Counted from the first letter of the stretch, positions 10,275 through 20,392 are shown. The stretch is DNA of 64,000 nucleotides from an uncultured Roseicyclus sp. (GCA_937139335.1 CAKZPN010000002.1:1-64000), one strand, 5' to 3'. Program-made: numbers and translations. The notes: generated by a model from the letters alone, not told the origin.

Positions 10275-10739
10275 CTACTCTTCCAACGTGCCGTTGAGCT
10301 GGTGCCAGGCGTAACCGCGCCCGTCCGGGAACACCGCGAACACCCGGTCGACGCCGCGGGCGATCTCGTGCATCGACATCACCGGGCGCGCCTCGCTCAT
10401 CTCGATGGCCTCCGACAGCGCCCGCGCGTCGTAGCAATCGAACCAGGCGGGCGCGACCAGCGGCTCGGCGTCGGGGTGGGTGGCGGCGCGCGCGATGGTG
10501 GCCATCCCGGCCTCGTCCAGCGTGAAGCAGGCGCGGAAGCGCAGCGGCGAGGTGTCGGCGTCGACGCCCTGGAACCCGCTGTGCGACAGCGGCAGAACCT
10601 CGCCCGTGGGGGTCGTAACCACCAGATCAGCACTGTCGATCCGGCCGTAATAGGCGCGCGTCTGGGCGTACCACATGCCGGCGGCGAAAAGGATGGTGAT
10701 GCCGATGATGGCGACGACGATCCAGCGTCCCATGCTCAT
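10275..10739 (-). CDS. Membrane-anchored DUF6446-like protein
   Basis: N-terminal TM helix, 154 aa, embedded in the glyQ...glyS block; family assignment from remembered Rhodobacterales gene neighbourhood. Confidence 0.55.
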   Translation of the reverse strand: MSMGRWIVVAIIGITILFAAGMWYAQTRAYYGRIDSADLVVTTPTGEVLPLSHSGFQGVDADTSPLRFRACFTLDEAGMATIARAATHPDAEPLVAPAWFDCYDARALSEAIEMSEARPVMSMHEIARGVDRVFAVFPDGRGYAWHQLNGTLEE

Positions 10740-11671
10740 GATGCGGCCTCCGCGCCGGTCCAGCCGCCCGCCCTGGTCTGCACGAAAGCGTCGGCGCAGA
10801 GCCTGGCCAGCGTGCGGACCCGCCCGATATAGGCCTGCCGTTCAGTCACCGAGATGACACCGCGCGCGTCGAGCAGGTTGAACAGGTGGCTGGCCTTGAT
10901 GCACTGGTCATAGGCCGGGTGCGCCATCACGATGCGCTTGCCGGTGCGCGGGTCGTCGGCGGGCGCGTCGAGCAGCTGCCGGCATTCCGCCTCGGCATCC
11001 TCGAAATGGCGGAGCAGCGTCTCGGTCGTCGCGGCATCGAAGTTGTGGCGCGAATATTCCTCCTCCGTCTGGCGGAAGATGTCGCCGTAGCTCAAGGCAA
11101 TCGGCGTCTGCGGATCGTTGAAGGGCATGTCCATGACGTGGTCGATGCCCAGCACATACATCGCCAGACGCTCCAGCCCGTAGGTCAGCTCGCCCGAGAC
11201 CGGGTGGCAGTCATGGCCGCCGACCTGCTGGAAATAGGTGAACTGGCTCACCTCCATCCCGTCGCACCATACTTCCCAGCCGAGGCCCCAGGCGCCCAGC
11301 GTCGGGCTTTCCCAATCGTCCTCGACAAAGCGGATGTCGTGCAGCTCCATGTCGATCCCGATCGCCTCGAGAGAGCCCAGGTAGAGCGCCTGCAGGTCCG
11401 GGGGAGAGGGTTTGATGAGCACCTGGAACTGGTAGTAATGCTGCAACCGGTTCGGGTTCTCGCCATAGCGCCCGTCGGTCGGGCGGCGCGAGGGCTGCAC
11501 GTAGGCCGCGGCCCAGGGGCGCGTGCCGAGCGAGCGCAGCGTGGTGGCCGGGTGGAAGGTGCCCGCGCCCACTTCCATGTCGTAGGGCTGCAGGATCGCG
11601 CAGCCTTGCGCGGCCCAGTAGGTCTGGAGCCTGAGGATGATCTCTTGAAAGCTCTTGGGGGTCTGGGGCAT
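10736..11671 (-). CDS. glyQ: Glycyl-tRNA synthetase alpha subunit
   Basis: [49 protein letters not shown]. Confidence 0.96.
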   Translation of the reverse strand: MPQTPKSFQEIILRLQTYWAAQGCAILQPYDMEVGAGTFHPATTLRSLGTRPWAAAYVQPSRRPTDGRYGENPNRLQHYYQFQVLIKPSPPDLQALYLGSLEAIGIDMELHDIRFVEDDWESPTLGAWGLGWEVWCDGMEVSQFTYFQQVGGHDCHPVSGELTYGLERLAMYVLGIDHVMDMPFNDPQTPIALSYGDIFRQTEEEYSRHNFDAATTETLLRHFEDAEAECRQLLDAPADDPRTGKRIVMAHPAYDQCIKASHLFNLLDARGVISVTERQAYIGRVRTLARLCADAFVQTRAGGWTGAEAAS

Positions 11672-11870
11672 CGCGCACCGGTCTTTCTGGAAGGGGCCGG
11701 GTCTCTCTAGTGTCACACGCTTGCACGGTCAACGCGTGGCCTGCGCCGCACGGCTTGCAGACAGGGCTTTTTCTGGTGCATTCGGGATGGGTCTTGATAA
11801 CGTCCTGCCGGATGGGCCTTTGCGCCCGCGCAGGGCGACTGCACCGGCTGACCGAGGGAATTTGACCACG

Positions 11871-13703
11871 ATGCACTTTCACGTATTTCGCGGGCTCGTC
11901 GCCCTGATGCTGACCGCGACACTGGCGCTGGGGCTGATCTGGCCGGGACAGGCCCGCGCGCAGCAAGGCGTGTTCATCCAGATCGAAAGCCACGGCGCGC
12001 TGACCGAGGCCGAGCAACGCGCGCGCGCCTATGCGCAGCTGGTGCAGAACGTGAACGCCTTCCGCGCCGAAACCGGGCTTTATGCCGTGGCGCTCGGCCC
12101 CTACAACCCGGCCGAGGCGCAGACGCTGTTGCAGCAGCTCCTGGCGCAGGGCCTCGTGCCGCGCGACAGTTTCGTGGTGACGGGCGTGCAATACACCGCG
12201 CAGGTCTACCCGGTCGGGGCGAACGCCCTGGGCGCCCCGGCGGAGCCTGTCGGCACCGGCGTCGAATTGCCGGAGATCGAGCAAAGCACCCTGCCTGATG
12301 CGGGAACGGATACCGCGACGGATGCAGGCACCGATACCCCCGCCGAGCCTGTGGCCGAGATCGTGCCGCAACTGCCCGAGGAAACCCCACAGGAAGCCCG
12401 GCAGAGCGAGGCGCAGCTGGACCGCGCGGGCCGCGACGCGCTGCAGATCGCGATGCAATGGTTCGGCTTCTACAATGGCGCCATCGACGGCGCCTTCGGC
12501 CCCGGCACGCGCAGCGCCATGGCCGGCTGGCAGGAAGATCGCGGGCACGAGCCCTCGGGCATCCTGACCACGCGCCAGCGCGCGCAGCTGCTGTCGGAAT
12601 ACCGCAGCGAACTAGCCGCGCTCGGCATGGAAACCGTGCGCGACACCCGCGCCGGCATCCAGATCGACCTGCCGTTGGCGATGGTCGAATTCGAGCGGCA
12701 CAACTTCCCCTTCGCGCAATACGACCCGATCAACGACAGCGGCATGCAGGTGCTGCTGATCAGCCAGCCGGGCGACCGCAACACGCTCTTCGGCCTCTAC
12801 GAGATCATGCAGACGCTGGAGATCGTCCCGCTGGAGGGCGAGCGCTCGCGGCAGGGCGAAAGCTTCCTGCTCACCGGTCAGTCGCCGACGCTGCGCAGCC
12901 ACACCGAGGCGCGGCTCATTGGCGGCGCGGTCAAGGGCTTCACGCTGGTCTGGCCGCCGGAACGCGACGAGCAGATCGCCCGCGTGCTGCCGATGATGCA
13001 GCAAAGCTTCACAGCGCTCGACGGCGCGCTCGACCCCGGCGCGATCCCGGCGGGGGCAGAGCAGGATGTCGACATGGTCTCGGGCCTCGAGGTGCGCCAG
13101 CCGGAACTGGTGCGTTCGGGCTTCTACGTCGACGCGCAGGGCGCGGTCCTGACCACGACCGAGGCGGTGGCGGGCCAGTGCCAGCAGATCCTGATCGACG
13201 ACAGCTACGAGGCCGAGATCGCCTATAGCGACGAGGCGCTGGGGCTGGCGGTGCTGCGCCCGCGTCAGCGGCTCGCGCCCATGGCCTATGCCGAGATGGC
13301 GGGCACGGCGGGACGCCTGCGCGCCGATATCGCGGTGGCGGGCTTTCCCTTTGACGGCGCGCTCGGTTCGGCCTCCATGGCCTTCGGCACGCTCGCGGAC
13401 CTGCAGGGCATCAACGGCGAGGACACGGTTCAGCGCCTCGACCTCGCCACCGCCGACAGCGAGGCGGGCGGCCCGGTGTTCGACCTGACCGGCACGGTGC
13501 TGGGCATGGTCTTGCCGGGTCTCATCGAGGGTCGCACCCTGCCCGAGGACGTGACGCTCGCGCTGCGCGCCGACCGGCTGGGCGAGGTCTTCACCGCCGC
13601 CGGCATCACGCCCACCGTCTCCACCCGCAGCGCCACGATGAGCCGCGATCTGCTGGCCCGGCTCGGCGCCGACATGACGGTGACGGTGAGCTGCTGGAAC
13701 TGA
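11871..13703 (+). CDS. Secreted protein with SPOR-like region, peptidoglycan-binding domain and trypsin-like (apparently degenerate) domain
   Basis: Signal peptide MHFHVFRGLVALMLTATLALGLIWPGQARAQ; LQIAMQWFGFYNGAIDGAFGPGTRSAMAGWQ (PG_binding); C-terminal GFYVDAQGAVLTTTEAV...SEAGGPVFDLTGTVLGMVLP. Confidence 0.8.
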   Translation: MHFHVFRGLVALMLTATLALGLIWPGQARAQQGVFIQIESHGALTEAEQRARAYAQLVQNVNAFRAETGLYAVALGPYNPAEAQTLLQQLLAQGLVPRDSFVVTGVQYTAQVYPVGANALGAPAEPVGTGVELPEIEQSTLPDAGTDTATDAGTDTPAEPVAEIVPQLPEETPQEARQSEAQLDRAGRDALQIAMQWFGFYNGAIDGAFGPGTRSAMAGWQEDRGHEPSGILTTRQRAQLLSEYRSELAALGMETVRDTRAGIQIDLPLAMVEFERHNFPFAQYDPINDSGMQVLLISQPGDRNTLFGLYEIMQTLEIVPLEGERSRQGESFLLTGQSPTLRSHTEARLIGGAVKGFTLVWPPERDEQIARVLPMMQQSFTALDGALDPGAIPAGAEQDVDMVSGLEVRQPELVRSGFYVDAQGAVLTTTEAVAGQCQQILIDDSYEAEIAYSDEALGLAVLRPRQRLAPMAYAEMAGTAGRLRADIAVAGFPFDGALGSASMAFGTLADLQGINGEDTVQRLDLATADSEAGGPVFDLTGTVLGMVLPGLIEGRTLPEDVTLALRADRLGEVFTAAGITPTVSTRSATMSRDLLARLGADMTVTVSCWN

Positions 13704-13707
13704 CGGC

Positions 13708-14193
13708 TCAGGCCGCGCGGAACACCAGCGACACGCCGTTCAGGCAATGGCGCAGCCCGGTGGGCTGCGGGCCATCGTCGAAGATGTGGCCCAGGTGGCT
13801 GCCGCAGCGGCGGCAATGGCATTCGGTCCGGGTGATGAAGAAACTGCTGTCGTCCATCGTGCCGATGGCGTTCGGCAGCACGTCCCAGAAGCTGGGCCAG
13901 CCGGTGCCGCTGTCGTATTTCGTCTCGGAGGAATAGAGCGGCAGGTCGCAGCCGCGGCAATGGTAGATGCCCGCGCGCGTCTCACCGTCGAGCGGGCTGG
14001 AGCCCGCGCGCTCGGTCGCGGCTTCGCGCATCACGGCGTATTGCGCATCGGTCAGCATCGCGCGCCACTCGGCGTCGGTGCGGGTGACCTCGAACGGGCC
14101 CTCGGCGATCGCGGCCGCGGCGCGGCGGGTGGAAAACGGCGCCACGGCCAGCGCGGCAACGGCGGCGGTCAGGGTCTGGCGTCGGCTGAGCAT
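13708..14193 (-). CDS. msrB: Peptide-methionine (R)-S-oxide reductase with Tat-like signal
   Basis: MLSRRQTLTAAVAALAVAP (twin Arg); YHCRGCDLPLYSSETKYDSGTGWPSFW; ECHCRRCGSHLGHIFDDGP; RHCLNGVSLVF. Confidence 0.93.
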   Translation of the reverse strand: MLSRRQTLTAAVAALAVAPFSTRRAAAAIAEGPFEVTRTDAEWRAMLTDAQYAVMREAATERAGSSPLDGETRAGIYHCRGCDLPLYSSETKYDSGTGWPSFWDVLPNAIGTMDDSSFFITRTECHCRRCGSHLGHIFDDGPQPTGLRHCLNGVSLVFRAA

Positions 14194-14430
14194 GGGGTGT
14201 TCCTTTGTCTGTTCGGTCGGGGTGTCGGTTGGAAAAGATGCCGGACGGATGATGCGACAACCTGGGACGGGGGCAAGTCCGGACATAGCCGGCCTTTCAA
14301 TCGCATCGGCACGTTAGCATGTGCCTGCGCCACGAGATACTGAGACGCTCCGCCCGGCGAGTGCAACCGGCCAGTTGGCCGGCCGCTGTCCGCAGGCAGG
14401 GCGAGGCCCCGCCCGCGGTGGAGAGATCGT

Positions 14431-14985
14431 TTACATCGTCGAGGGCAGAAGCACCGTGTCGATGACGTGGATGACGCCGTTCGACTGGTCGACATCGGCC
14501 TGGGTCACGGTGGCCATGCGGCCTTGACCGTCCTCGATCATCACGCGGCCACCGACCATGCGCGCGGTAAAGGTGCAGCCGCCCACGGTCTCGATCGGAA
14601 AGGCCCCGCCGGCGCCCTGGATCATGCCGACGATGTCGGAGGAGAACGCCTCGGTCGCCACGACGTGGCAGGTCAGGATCTCGGTCAGACGGTCCCGGTT
14701 GCGCGGCTCGAGCAGGGCCGCGACCTGGTCCTGCGGCAGGGCGGCAAAGGCGTCGTTGACCGGCGCGAAGACGGTGAATGGGCCTTCGCTGGCCAGCGTA
14801 TCGACAAGACCCGCGGCCTGCACGGCGGCGACCAGCGTGGTGTGATCGGCCGAGTTCACGGCATTCTCGACGATGTTTCGCTCGGGGAACATCGGCGCGC
14901 CGCCCACCATGGGAACGTCTTGGGCGATGGCCGCGCCGGCGAGAAAGGTGGCAACCAGCGTTGTGGTCAGGGTTGTCTTGAACAT
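14431..14985 (-). CDS. Secreted fasciclin-domain protein
   Basis: NIVENAVNSADHTTLVAAVQAAGLVDTLASEGPFTVFAPVNDAFAAL...GVIHVIDTVLLP. Confidence 0.93.
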   Translation of the reverse strand: MFKTTLTTTLVATFLAGAAIAQDVPMVGGAPMFPERNIVENAVNSADHTTLVAAVQAAGLVDTLASEGPFTVFAPVNDAFAALPQDQVAALLEPRNRDRLTEILTCHVVATEAFSSDIVGMIQGAGGAFPIETVGGCTFTARMVGGRVMIEDGQGRMATVTQADVDQSNGVIHVIDTVLLPSTM

Positions 14986-15119
14986 GGATCAGCTCCGTCT
15001 GTTGGCTTTGAACTCCGCCCACACCTCCATCGGGGGACGATGCCAAAGCCACGCAGCAGCCGCGGCCAGTGTTTCAGGACCGCGCCGCTGCCGCGGTCAC
15101 GCTTGCGTGAGGCTGCCGC

Positions 15120-15872
15120 TCAGAGCGCGACAAGCTCGCCCACGGCCAGGATCGGGCCGGTCGGCGCGCCGGTGGGCGAGCCACCGGCGGGCTCGTCCGA
15201 GATCGCGACCGCCGCGCCCACGCCAAAGCGCGCGGAAATTTCGGGCGCGGGGTCGAGGGTCGTCTGCGGCTCATCGCCCAGAAGCCCGAGCGAGATCGGC
15301 GGGGTGTCGTCGCCCAGCACCAGCCAGACCTGTTGCGCGCGGCCCGGCGTCGGCCCGCCCGCGACACGGCGCACCTGCAAGGTGCCGTTCGGTTGCCGGA
15401 ACAGCGCCAGCCCCAGGCCCGAGCCTTCGACCGGCAGAAGATGCGTCATCAAGATGGTGCCGGGCGGGATCGCGGCATCGGGCGGCGGGGTGGTCGGGCC
15501 GACCGGCCCCGGCGGGTTCACCAGGGGCAGAAGGGCAAACCCGATCGCCGCAACCGCCACGGCGCTGCTCAGCGCCGAGACGCCGCGCCAGAACGCCACG
15601 CGGTCCCAGATCGACGCGGGCCTGCCCGCCTCGCTGAACAGCGCCGCCTCGATCGCGGTCTCGATCCGCGCGGGCGGCGCGACCGCCTCGACCTCGGCCT
15701 CGGCCATGGCGGCGAACCGCGCCTGCCAGTCCGCAAGCGCAGAGGCCGCGGCCAGGTCCCGGCGCAGCATCGCCTCGAAGGCGGAACGCTCCTGACCGTC
15801 AAGCAGACCCAGCGCGTATTCCGCGGCGAGCGACTCAAAGTCGGGCATCTGGTCCTCTGGCCGGTCGGTCAT
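15120..15872 (-). CDS. Anti-sigma factor, RskA family
   Basis: LAAEYALGLLDGQERSAFEAML N-terminal region, central TM, C-terminal QVWLVLGDDTPPISLGLL...AISDEPAGGSPTGAPTGPILAVGEL. Confidence 0.9.
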   Translation of the reverse strand: MTDRPEDQMPDFESLAAEYALGLLDGQERSAFEAMLRRDLAAASALADWQARFAAMAEAEVEAVAPPARIETAIEAALFSEAGRPASIWDRVAFWRGVSALSSAVAVAAIGFALLPLVNPPGPVGPTTPPPDAAIPPGTILMTHLLPVEGSGLGLALFRQPNGTLQVRRVAGGPTPGRAQQVWLVLGDDTPPISLGLLGDEPQTTLDPAPEISARFGVGAAVAISDEPAGGSPTGAPTGPILAVGELVAL

Positions 15873-16423
15873 CGCGACAGGCACTCCTTCAAACTCAAGA
15901 GGCTGCGGCGCAGCCATGTCTTCATCGTGTTGAGCGGCACCCCGTGCAGCTCGGCCAGATCCTTGTAGGACTGGCCATCCAGGTAGGCCCCCCGCACCGC
16001 GTTTGCGCGGGCTTCAGGCAATTCGTCGAGGCAGGCGCCGATGCGCCGCGCTTCTCCGGCGGCGATGGCGCTGGCTTCTGGCGAAGGTCCGGGCGCGGCC
16101 ATCGGGGCCACGTCGTCCAGGTCGAGCGTCGGCGGCCCTTCGGCACGCAGGCGGTCGATGGAATGGTTGCGCGCCACCGTGATCAGCCAGGTCATCGGGC
16201 TGTGGCCGGTCACACGGTATCGGTCGGCACGGTTCCAGATCTTTAAGAAAACCTCCTGCAGCGCCTCTTCGGCTTTGGCCCGGTCCACCAAGACACGCAG
16301 GCATATGCCAAAGAGTTTCGCCGAGGTCGCACGATAAAGCGCGGAAAACGCCGCGCGATCGCGCAGGGCGATGCGCGCGATGAGCTCTTCGAGATGAGAA
16401 TGGTCTGTCATGTCCGCGCGCAT
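15869..16423 (-). CDS. ECF-type RNA polymerase sigma factor (SigK-like)
   Basis: [33 protein letters not shown]...[19 protein letters not shown]; region 4 [36 protein letters not shown]; overlaps RskA gene by ATGA. Confidence 0.92.
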   Translation of the reverse strand: MRADMTDHSHLEELIARIALRDRAAFSALYRATSAKLFGICLRVLVDRAKAEEALQEVFLKIWNRADRYRVTGHSPMTWLITVARNHSIDRLRAEGPPTLDLDDVAPMAAPGPSPEASAIAAGEARRIGACLDELPEARANAVRGAYLDGQSYKDLAELHGVPLNTMKTWLRRSLLSLKECLSR

Positions 16424-16562
16424 GGGCTCCCTGCCCTCTGAGATAGCGCGCCCGCCCCCGGCTTGGCCACCCCGGTTTTTCCCCCTTCCCCTTGCAGCCC
16501 CCGGCGATATGTTGCATCCCGGCACCCAGTCCGATCACCCCCAGCAGACCCCCGAGGACCCG

Positions 16563-17549
16563 ATGGCAGACGGCAGCTTGAGCATGGACGCGAAACCGAC
16601 CGAAGAGATCTCGGTCCGCGAGGTGTTCGGCATCGACACCGACATGAAGGTCAAGGGCTTCGCCGATGCGTCCGACCGGGTTCCGGCCTATGACAGCACC
16701 TACAAGTTCGATCCCGACACGACGCTCGCGATCCTCGCGGGCTTCAGCCACAACCGCCGGGTGATGATCCAGGGCTACCACGGCACCGGCAAGTCGACCC
16801 ATATCGAACAGGTCGCCGCCCGCCTGAACTGGCCCGCCGTGCGCGTGAACCTCGACAGCCACATCAGCCGGATCGACCTGATCGGCAAGGACGCGATCAA
16901 GCTGCGCGACGGCAAGCAGGTGACGGAGTTTCACGAGGGCATCCTGCCCTGGGCGCTGCGCAACCCCGTCGCCATCGTGTTCGACGAATACGACGCCGGC
17001 CGCGCCGACGTGATGTTCGTGATCCAGCGGGTGCTGGAACATGACGGCAAGCTGACGCTGCTCGACCAGAACGAGATCATCACGCCGCACAAGTATTTCC
17101 GCATGTTCGCCACCGCGAACACCGTGGGCCTTGGCGACACCACCGGCCTCTACCACGGCGTGCAGCAGATCAACCAGGCACAGATGGACCGTTGGTCCCT
17201 CGTGGCAACGCTGAACTACCTGCGCCACGACGCGGAAACCGCTATCGTCCTGTCGAAGAACCCCAACTACAACACCGAAAAGGGCCGCAAGCAGATCAGC
17301 CAGATGGTGACGGTGGCCGACCTGACCCGGACCGCCTTCATGAACGGCGAGCTGTCGACCGTGATGTCGCCCCGGACCGTCATCACCTGGGCGCAGAACG
17401 CAGAGATCTTCCGCAACGTGGGCTACGCCTTCCGCCTGTCCTTCCTCAACAAATGCGACGAGCTCGAACGCCAGACCGTCGCCGAGTTCTACCAGCGCTG
17501 CTTCGACGAGGAACTGCCGGAAAGTGCCGCGAGCATGGCGATGAAGTGA
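16563..17549 (+). CDS. cobS: Cobaltochelatase subunit CobS
   Basis: [33 protein letters not shown]...[21 protein letters not shown]...[20 protein letters not shown]. Confidence 0.95.
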   Translation: MADGSLSMDAKPTEEISVREVFGIDTDMKVKGFADASDRVPAYDSTYKFDPDTTLAILAGFSHNRRVMIQGYHGTGKSTHIEQVAARLNWPAVRVNLDSHISRIDLIGKDAIKLRDGKQVTEFHEGILPWALRNPVAIVFDEYDAGRADVMFVIQRVLEHDGKLTLLDQNEIITPHKYFRMFATANTVGLGDTTGLYHGVQQINQAQMDRWSLVATLNYLRHDAETAIVLSKNPNYNTEKGRKQISQMVTVADLTRTAFMNGELSTVMSPRTVITWAQNAEIFRNVGYAFRLSFLNKCDELERQTVAEFYQRCFDEELPESAASMAMK

Positions 17550-17575
17550 TTGCCTCCGCCGGCTCAAGGATCGAA

Positions 17576-17601
17576 GGTGCGCGGGTCCGCGCACCTTTTT
17601 T
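17576..17601 (+). terminator. Intrinsic terminator downstream of cobS
   Basis: GGTGCGCG-GGTC-CGCGCACC followed by TTTTTT. Confidence 0.88.
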
Positions 17602-17646
17602 CTTGCGCGCGGGCATGAGGCTCACGGCAGTCGCAGGAGGCACGGC

Positions 17647-18342
17647 ATGCACATCGGGCTGATCGGCGGCATCGGGGCGGCGGCGACGGTGGTCTACTAT
17701 CAGCGGCTCTGCGCCGAGATGGCCCGGCGCGGCGAACGGCTGGAACTGACCCTCGTTCAGGCCGACATTCACGAGTTGATCCGCAACAACCTCGCCGACC
17801 GGCGGAAGGACCAGGCCGAGGCCTACGCGCCGCTCATCGACCGGCTGGCGGCGGCGGGCTGCGACTGCGCCGCCATCACCTCGATCGGCGGACATTTCTG
17901 CTTTGACGAGACGGTGGCGGTCTCTGCGTTGCCGCTGGTCTCGGCGGTGCGGCCGCTGGACGATTTCTTCGTCGCGGAGGGGCTGGGCTGCGTCGGCCTG
18001 CTCGGCACCCGGGTGGTGATGCGCACTGGGCTCTACGGCCAGTTGCGCCAGACGAAGGCGGTTGCGCTGGACGGCGAGATCGAGCACCTGGGCCAGCTCT
18101 ACACCGACATCGCCGTGGCCGGCACCTGCACCCCCGAGGCACGGGCGGAGTTCTTCGACGCGGGTGCGCGCATGGTGCGCGATTTGGGCGCTGAAGCGAT
18201 CGTGCTCGCCGGCACCGATCTGAACCTCGCCTTCGATGGCCGCGACACCGGCTACCGGGTGATCGACGCGCTCGACGTGCATGTGGCGCTGCTTGCCGAT
18301 CTCGCCTGCGACCGCGTGGCGCTGGAGGACGTGGCGGGCTGA
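17647..18342 (+). CDS. Aspartate/glutamate racemase-fold protein (catalytic Cys residues apparently absent)
   Basis: MHIGLIGGIGAAATVVYYQRLCAEM...; GCVGLLGTRVVMRTGLY; both expected Cys motifs altered (see findings). Confidence 0.75.
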   Translation: MHIGLIGGIGAAATVVYYQRLCAEMARRGERLELTLVQADIHELIRNNLADRRKDQAEAYAPLIDRLAAAGCDCAAITSIGGHFCFDETVAVSALPLVSAVRPLDDFFVAEGLGCVGLLGTRVVMRTGLYGQLRQTKAVALDGEIEHLGQLYTDIAVAGTCTPEARAEFFDAGARMVRDLGAEAIVLAGTDLNLAFDGRDTGYRVIDALDVHVALLADLACDRVALEDVAG

Positions 18343-18384
18343 GCCCCGATTGACCCCGCCCCGCCGCCGGTCCATCGTCCGCCC

Positions 18385-19323
18385 ATGACATACCCCACCC
18401 CCGATGACATCACCGCCGCCGCCGCCCTGATCGCAGGCCGCGTGCGGCACACGCCCATCCTCGACCTGGAGGGCGCGGCGCTCGGCCTGCCCGGCGCGAT
18501 CACGCTGAAACTCGAACACACCCAGGTCACCGGCTCCTTCAAGGTGCGGGGCGCGTTCAACACCATGTTGTCCAGGGGCGTGCCCGAAGCAGGGGTGGTC
18601 GCGGCCTCGGGCGGCAACCATGGCGCGGCGGTCGCCTACGCCGCCACCGAGCTTGGCCACCGCTCGGTGATCTTCGTTCCCAAGGCCATCGCCAAGGAAG
18701 AGAAGCTCCGCCGGATGCGGATGTTCGGCGGCGAGGTGATCCTGACCGACGGCGCGGTGGAGGATTGCATGGCCGCCTACGCCGCCCACGCGGAAAAGAC
18801 CGGCGCGCTGTCGGTCCACCCCTACGACACCTTTCCCACGCTGGCCGGTCAAGGCACCGTCGCGCAGGAGATCGAGGCGCAGATGGGCCAGATCGACACC
18901 ATCCTCGTCTCTACCGGCGGCGGCGGGTTGATCGGCGGCGTGGCCTCGTGGTTCCGCGACCGGGTCAATGTCGTCTCCGTCGAGACCGAGGGCACCAACA
19001 CGCTGGAGCGCAGCCTGCGCGAAGGCCCCGAGATCAGCGTGCAGGCCACCGGCATCGCCGCCAGTTCGCTCGGCGGCCCGCGTATGGGGGTCATGTCCTA
19101 CGAAGTCGCGAGGGCGCATGTCGACCGCGCCATCGTGTTGCCCGACGAGGCGGTGTTCGACGCCGCCCACCGCCTCTGGGAAGGTGCGCGGCTGGTGGGC
19201 GAGCCGGGCAGCGCCGTGGCGCTGGCTGCGCTCACCTCGGGCGCCTACGTGCCGGAGAAAGACGAGCGGGTCTGCGTCCTCCTCTGCGGCGGCAACGCCG
19301 AGCCGGACTGGTTCGTGATGTGA
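18385..19323 (+). CDS. PLP-dependent threonine/serine dehydratase
   Basis: LKLEHTQVTGSFKVRGAFNTML (PLP Lys motif), AASGGNHGAAVAYAA, STGGGGLIGGVASW. Confidence 0.88.
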   Translation: MTYPTPDDITAAAALIAGRVRHTPILDLEGAALGLPGAITLKLEHTQVTGSFKVRGAFNTMLSRGVPEAGVVAASGGNHGAAVAYAATELGHRSVIFVPKAIAKEEKLRRMRMFGGEVILTDGAVEDCMAAYAAHAEKTGALSVHPYDTFPTLAGQGTVAQEIEAQMGQIDTILVSTGGGGLIGGVASWFRDRVNVVSVETEGTNTLERSLREGPEISVQATGIAASSLGGPRMGVMSYEVARAHVDRAIVLPDEAVFDAAHRLWEGARLVGEPGSAVALAALTSGAYVPEKDERVCVLLCGGNAEPDWFVM

Positions 19324-19766
19324 GGCGCGCGGGCACCCTCCTCGCGCTGACGCTCCTGGCCGCCCCGGCGATGGCGCAAGACGACGCCTTCGCGCAGGCC
19401 ATGGACGCGGCGCTCGCCCCCGCCGGCGAAACCGCGCCCTTCCTGCGCTGCACCGGTCTCTTCCAGGCCTTTCGCGCGCTGGCCGGGTCCGACACCGAAG
19501 TGGGCGCGACCGCCTTCGAGCGGGAACTGGACATGGCGGTTCTCTCCACGATCCTGCGCCAGCAGGAAACCGGGGCGGAGGAGACGGCCGTGATGGACGA
19601 AATCCGCCCGCTGATCGAGGCGGCGGCTGCGCTCTACCTCGATCGCTTCGTCGCCAACGAAGCCGCGACCGGCGAGGTGCTGGACGAGGGGCTGACCGGC
19701 ACACTCGCCGTCTGTTCCGAGCTGCGCCAGCAATTCCTCGACGCCACGGAGGCGCCCGCCGAATGA
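19320..19766 (+). CDS. Small secreted protein of unknown function
   Basis: GTG start overlapping the previous TGA (ATGTGA); signal peptide RRAGTLLALTLLAAPAMAQ; 148 aa. Confidence 0.7.
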   Translation: MRRAGTLLALTLLAAPAMAQDDAFAQAMDAALAPAGETAPFLRCTGLFQAFRALAGSDTEVGATAFERELDMAVLSTILRQQETGAEETAVMDEIRPLIEAAAALYLDRFVANEAATGEVLDEGLTGTLAVCSELRQQFLDATEAPAE

Positions 19767-20392
19767 TCCGCCTCGCCGCCGCGCTGGTCCTGCTCGCCCT
19801 GCCCGCCGCCGCGCAGACCCTGTCGCCGCCCGAGGCCGCAACCCTGCCCCGCGTCATCGCCACCGCCTGCCTCGACCTGGCCGAGGTCCACAACGGCTGC
19901 GAACAGGTGATCCTGCTGGCCTCCAAGGTGGAGCCCGATACCGCCGACTTGATCGTGCTGACCGATTGGCGCACCACGCCGCCCAGCGCGCCGCTGCTGA
20001 TCGCGCGCGGCATCGTCTTCAACGGCCCGATGTGGGGCATGGCGCCGAGCGTGGAACAGGCCGAAAACGGCTCGCTCCTGCTTCAGTCCGGGCAAGGCGG
20101 CATCGGCGGCGCGCCCTGGGCGCAGACCCTGACGCTGGCCTGGCGCGACGGCGGCTTCATCGTCGCCGGCTACACCTGGTCCGCCTACATCCGCGCCTCT
20201 GGCGACACTGCAGAATGTGACGTGAACCTCATCACCGGCGACTACAGCATCGGGGCCACCCGCGCAGGCGCGCCCTTCCTCGCGCAATCCGGGCGCATCG
20301 CGCCGGTGGCCATGCCGGCCGCGCATTGGGTCATCGACACCGCGGCCCCCGCCCCCTGCGCCGAGGCGGCGCGGCTGATCTTCGAGGACTGA
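19763..20392 (+). CDS. Secreted protein of unknown function
   Basis: ATGA overlap with upstream gene; MIRLAAALVLLALPAAAQTLSPPE signal peptide; 209 aa. Confidence 0.72.
   Translation: MIRLAAALVLLALPAAAQTLSPPEAATLPRVIATACLDLAEVHNGCEQVILLASKVEPDTADLIVLTDWRTTPPSAPLLIARGIVFNGPMWGMAPSVEQAENGSLLLQSGQGGIGGAPWAQTLTLAWRDGGFIVAGYTWSAYIRASGDTAECDVNLITGDYSIGATRAGAPFLAQSGRIAPVAMPAAHWVIDTAAPAPCAEAARLIFED

Noticed and set aside
17446-20040. 864-aa minus-strand ORF spanning several plus-strand genes
   Set aside because: Antisense shadow ORF typical of high-GC DNA; low-complexity R/A/G/H-rich translation, while opposite-strand genes have clear family motifs.
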